From assembly GCA_035556515.1 (NCBI GenBank), contig DATMEO010000155.1:1-15795 (forward strand): 15,795 nucleotides of DNA. The letters run 5' to 3'. Positions 13,365 to 15,795 of this stretch are shown piece by piece. The stretch comes from Gaiellasilicea sp035556515. GTDB lineage: Bacteria > Actinomycetota > Thermoleophilia > Gaiellales > Gaiellaceae. The translations under genes were made by a program, and so were the position numbers. Below the pieces are notes generated by a model. That model did not search any database. It saw only the letters and a program-made list of their open reading frames with translations, and was not told the DNA's origin. Position 1 is the stretch's first letter; every line of letters begins with the position of its first letter.

Positions 13365-14833
13365 CTAGCGCCTCACCTCCCAGAAGCGCCCTCGCAAGCG
13401 GCGTCCTCACAGCCATGTCGATCGCGGTCGTGACGGGTTTGTCGGCCGCGGTCGGCGTCGTCATCGCCAGAAAGGTCGGTCGTGACGTCGAGACGGACGG
13501 TTTCTTCGCGGCCTACGGCGTGTTTCTCGTGCTCGTGCTGGCAGCGAGCGCGGTCCGTGCCGCTGTCCTGCCGCGGCTCGCCCGTGCACGCATGGAAGGG
13601 ACGTTCGGGAGCCTGTTCGTCTCGTACGCGCTGGCGATCTGGGTGGTGGCCGCGCCGGCTGTGCTTCTGGCCACGTTCGCCAGTAACTGGTCTGCTGCGC
13701 AGCTCGCCGGCGGCCTGCCGCCGAGCGCGCAACGCGTCGCTGCGGAGGCGCTGGTCTTCCTCGTCCCGGCCGCGGTCGCTCACCTGTTCGCGGCCCTGGC
13801 GGCGAGCGGTCTCGCCGCGCACGACAGCTATGCCACCGCTGCCGCGGGCTATGCGCTCGGAAGCGTGCTCGGCCTCGCGCTCATCCTCTGGCGGATCGAC
13901 GAGGACGGGATCGTCGCGTGCGCGTGGGGGACATTGCTGAACGGGATCGTGACGCTCGCGGTTCCCCTGGTCGCACTCCTCATTCGAGCGGATTGGGGGC
14001 GGCGCGAGTCGTTGCACGTGCTGCGGCGGCTCGGCGAACTGGCGCGCGCGTCCTCCATGGCGATCGCGTTGCAGGCGTTCTTCGTCGTCTGCCTGCGCTT
14101 CGCCAGCGGGCTGGGGACAGGGGCGGTGACCAGCTTCACCTATGCCTATTTCGTCGCGGCCGCGCTCGTGTCGGTGACGGCGACCTCGCTCGGCGTCGTC
14201 TCCAGCGTGCCGCTCACGCGGGCGGCGCTCTCGCCCGCACGGGCGAGCCGGCACGTGATCAGCATGTCCCTCGTCTCGTTTGCCGCGGTCGCCGCGGCGG
14301 CAGGAGTGTTCGCGCTCGTCGGCGACGACATCGTGCACGCCGCACTCGGTCCGGCGTACGCAGGAAGCGCAGGCAGCGAGATCGGCCGGCTGATCGTCCT
14401 GCTGGGACCGTTCATGGCCACGTCGGTCGGCGTCACGATCACGTTTCCGATGCTCTTCGTCGCCGGACGAGAGAGGCGCTTGCCCCTCCTCGCCGGCCTT
14501 TCGATCGCCCTCCACGTCGTCGTAGCAGCCCTCGCGGTCAATGCGTTCGAGCTCGCCGGGGCGGCGCTGGCGCTGACGATCTCGACGGGGTTTGTGCTCG
14601 CGGCGCTGCTCCTGCTGCTCTCGCCTCAGGTCCTGCAGGCCGGCGTGCGGGGGCTCCTGCTGGGCGCCGCCGTGATCGGCGGACTCGCCTTGATCGCGTT
14701 CGGCGCGGCCGGCGCCGTCCTGCCTGCCGAGCCTGCGGCCATCGTCGGTGCCGTCGCCTTCTGCGGAATGCTCGTCGCCGCGCGCGGGCTCGGTCTCCGG
14801 CAGGCCTGGGGCTATCTGAGGACGCTGGACTAG
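13355..14833 (+). CDS. MurJ/MVF-like flippase (second flippase of the cluster)
   Basis: This 492-residue polytopic membrane protein resembles the MVF/MurJ and polysaccharide-exporter branches of the MOP superfamily. The N-terminus reads SGVLTAMSIAVVTGLSAAVGVVIARKVGRDVETDGFFAAYGVF, with the GRDVETDGFFAAY pattern that follows helix 1 in MurJ-like proteins. The hydrophobic pattern and length suit 12-14 helices. I chose GTG at 13355 because the downstream ATG at 13415 would cut helix 1 in half; the first 15 or so residues are a basic, proline-rich lead. It is probably a lipid-linked oligosaccharide flippase for a second product, or a partner to the one at 4116. It begins 21 bp from the dehydratase start in the opposite direction and ends 24 bp before the methyltransferase GTG. 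Substrate unknown. Confidence 0.88.
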   Translation: MRKPSASPPRSALASGVLTAMSIAVVTGLSAAVGVVIARKVGRDVETDGFFAAYGVFLVLVLAASAVRAAVLPRLARARMEGTFGSLFVSYALAIWVVAAPAVLLATFASNWSAAQLAGGLPPSAQRVAAEALVFLVPAAVAHLFAALAASGLAAHDSYATAAAGYALGSVLGLALILWRIDEDGIVACAWGTLLNGIVTLAVPLVALLIRADWGRRESLHVLRRLGELARASSMAIALQAFFVVCLRFASGLGTGAVTSFTYAYFVAAALVSVTATSLGVVSSVPLTRAALSPARASRHVISMSLVSFAAVAAAAGVFALVGDDIVHAALGPAYAGSAGSEIGRLIVLLGPFMATSVGVTITFPMLFVAGRERRLPLLAGLSIALHVVVAALAVNAFELAGAALALTISTGFVLAALLLLLSPQVLQAGVRGLLLGAAVIGGLALIAFGAAGAVLPAEPAAIVGAVAFCGMLVAARGLGLRQAWGYLRTLD

Positions 14834-14844
14834 TGACGGAGCAC

Positions 14845-14850
14845 TAGACT
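14845..14850 (+). promoter_or_regulatory. Predicted -10 box TAGACT of the methyltransferase
   Basis: TAGACT ends exactly seven bases before the GTG at 14858, and no Shine-Dalgarno is present in the 24-bp gap after the flippase stop. This matches the arrangement at 6583 and 8173 and suggests a leaderless start. No good -35 is visible. Confidence 0.45.
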
Positions 14851-14857
14851 GCCGCCC

Positions 14858-15592
14858 GTGCTGCGCGACCTCGTGAAGCGGGCGCTCGGCGCCGCAGGGC
14901 GGACGGGGGTCGGCAAGAACCTCGTCAACGCCGCCGTGCAGGCGGATCCCGGCCTGAAGCGGTACCCGAGCGTGGAGCGCTGGCCGGAGTCCCTGGACGG
15001 CTTCGAGGATCTGGCGTTCCTCTTCTCCTCGAACCAGCTCAGCCACGGGATCGCCTCGCTCCAGCTCGACGAGGCGGCACTGCTCTACCGGCTCGCGCGG
15101 CGCAAGGCACCCGGGGCCGCGATCGCCGAGATCGGGCGCTTCAAGGGCGGCACCACGCTGATGCTCGGGAGCGCGCTTCCCGAGGGGGCCGAGCTTTGGT
15201 CGTACGACCTCCACGTCGCGCTTCGCTCCGATCTGAGCGGGCCGCAACTGGACTCGGAGCTGCGGACGGCGCTCGACCGCTACGGCCTCTCGGATCGCGT
15301 CCACCTCGTCGTCGGCGACTCGCGTATCGCCGACCCGCCGCCGCGACCCTGCGCGCTCATTTTTGTCGACGGCGACCACACCTACGAGGGCGCGCGCGCC
15401 GATTACGAGCGCTGGCGCGAGCTGCTCGCGCCGGGCGGGGACATGCTCTTCCACGACGCCGTCGACGCCGGCGGGTACGGGAACCACTATCCCGGGATCG
15501 CGCGGCTCGTCGGCGAGATCGAGCGCGACGACGCGAGCCTCGAGCGGCAGCCGGGCGCCGGCTCGATCGCGCACTTCACGCGCCGCACCTGA
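14858..15592 (+). CDS. Class I SAM-dependent methyltransferase (Methyltransf_24-like)
   Basis: This 244-residue protein has the class I methyltransferase layout: motif I is AEIGRFKGGTTLML (residues 90-103), a conserved acidic residue D117 follows in WSYDLHV, and FVDGDHTYEGARADYERW (169-186) is the Methyltransf_24 signature, followed by LAPGGDMLFHDAVD (190-203). The HD at 199-200 could help position substrate or metal. It probably methylates a sugar or glycan intermediate, because it lies between a flippase and a GT2 glycosyltransferase in a polysaccharide cluster. It starts at GTG 14858, seven bases after a TAGACT box. Its stop overlaps the next ATG (TGATG), so the GT2 gene is coupled to it. 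It is not closely similar by eye to the other methyltransferase at 5825. Confidence 0.88.
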   Translation: MLRDLVKRALGAAGRTGVGKNLVNAAVQADPGLKRYPSVERWPESLDGFEDLAFLFSSNQLSHGIASLQLDEAALLYRLARRKAPGAAIAEIGRFKGGTTLMLGSALPEGAELWSYDLHVALRSDLSGPQLDSELRTALDRYGLSDRVHLVVGDSRIADPPPRPCALIFVDGDHTYEGARADYERWRELLAPGGDMLFHDAVDAGGYGNHYPGIARLVGEIERDDASLERQPGAGSIAHFTRRT

Positions 15593-15795
15593 TGAGTTTG
15601 GTCGCGGTCGTCCTGTCGTACAACGGACGCGAGGACACCCTGTCGGCGCTCGAGTCGCTCCGGGGGATCGAGACGGTCGTCGTCGACAACGGCTCCTCTG
15701 ACGGCTCGGCCGACGCCGTCGCCGAGCAGTTCCCCGACGTCGAGCTCGTCCGAGCGGGCGTCAACCTCGGCTTTGCGGGCGGCAACAACGTCGGG
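15592..15795 (+). CDS. GT2 glycosyltransferase, rhamnosyltransferase-like, 3' end missing
   Basis: The first 68 residues are visible before the window ends. They show the GT-A start of a WbbL/rhamnosyltransferase-like GT2: VVLSYNGREDTLSALESL, then VVVDNGSSDGSADAV and NLGFAGGNNVG, the three conserved blocks of the nucleotide-sugar site in that order. The ATG shares its A with the previous stop (TGATG). A glycosyl donor such as dTDP-rhamnose is typical of close relatives, but the acceptor-side domain that would help is outside the window, so the donor is not assigned. Confidence 0.88.
   Translation, partial: MSLVAVVLSYNGREDTLSALESLRGIETVVVDNGSSDGSADAVAEQFPDVELVRAGVNLGFAGGNNVG

Noticed and set aside
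13373..15574. 733-codon minus-strand open frame opposite the second flippase and methyltransferase
   Set aside because: Charged, low-complexity translation without any domain, spanning two well-supported genes and their junction on the other strand.

Overview
The window is a high-GC, densely packed stretch of glycan biosynthesis genes. Many starts are GTG, neighbouring genes overlap by 1-14 bases, and there are almost no spacers. This fits an actinobacterium; a deep-branching Thermoleophilia-like lineage is my guess from the style of the proteins and is not proven. I see no tRNA, rRNA, CRISPR array, integrase or transposase. Everything recognisable belongs to building, modifying and exporting a lipid-linked surface polysaccharide (capsule, exopolysaccharide or O-antigen type).

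Layout. (1) Bases 2-5657, plus strand, one operon: the 3' part of a GT4 glycosyltransferase; a 769-residue protein made of two tandem GT4 modules; a third GT4 enzyme with an altered catalytic motif; and a Wzx-type flippase. (2) Bases 5660-5821: a 162-bp structured element with 21-bp inverted ends and internal hairpins, filling the gap between converging genes. (3) A CmcI-like methyltransferase (minus strand) that diverges, across only 27 bp, from the initiating polyprenyl-phosphate sugar transferase (plus strand). (4) A CgeB-like glycosyltransferase, then a GT2 enzyme and its DUF2304 membrane partner, all on the plus strand. (5) A minus-strand operon of GDP-mannose 4,6-dehydratase, GDP-L-fucose synthase and an unrecognised polytopic membrane protein. 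(6) Diverging from it on the plus strand: a second flippase-like (MurJ/MVF type) protein, a SAM methyltransferase and the first 68 codons of a rhamnosyltransferase-like GT2.

How the genes may work together (inference): the dehydratase and synthase supply GDP-L-fucose or a related 6-deoxyhexose. The sugar transferase loads the first sugar phosphate on undecaprenyl phosphate. The glycosyltransferases extend the chain, the methyltransferases decorate it, and one or both flippases move it across the membrane. No polymerase (Wzy) or chain-length regulator (Wzz) is seen here; they may lie outside the window.

Most notable are the structured intergenic element, the tandem-duplicated GT4 fusion, and a shared promoter layout in which a TAnnnT box sits exactly 7 bases before a GTG start with no Shine-Dalgarno at three separate genes, suggesting leaderless transcripts.
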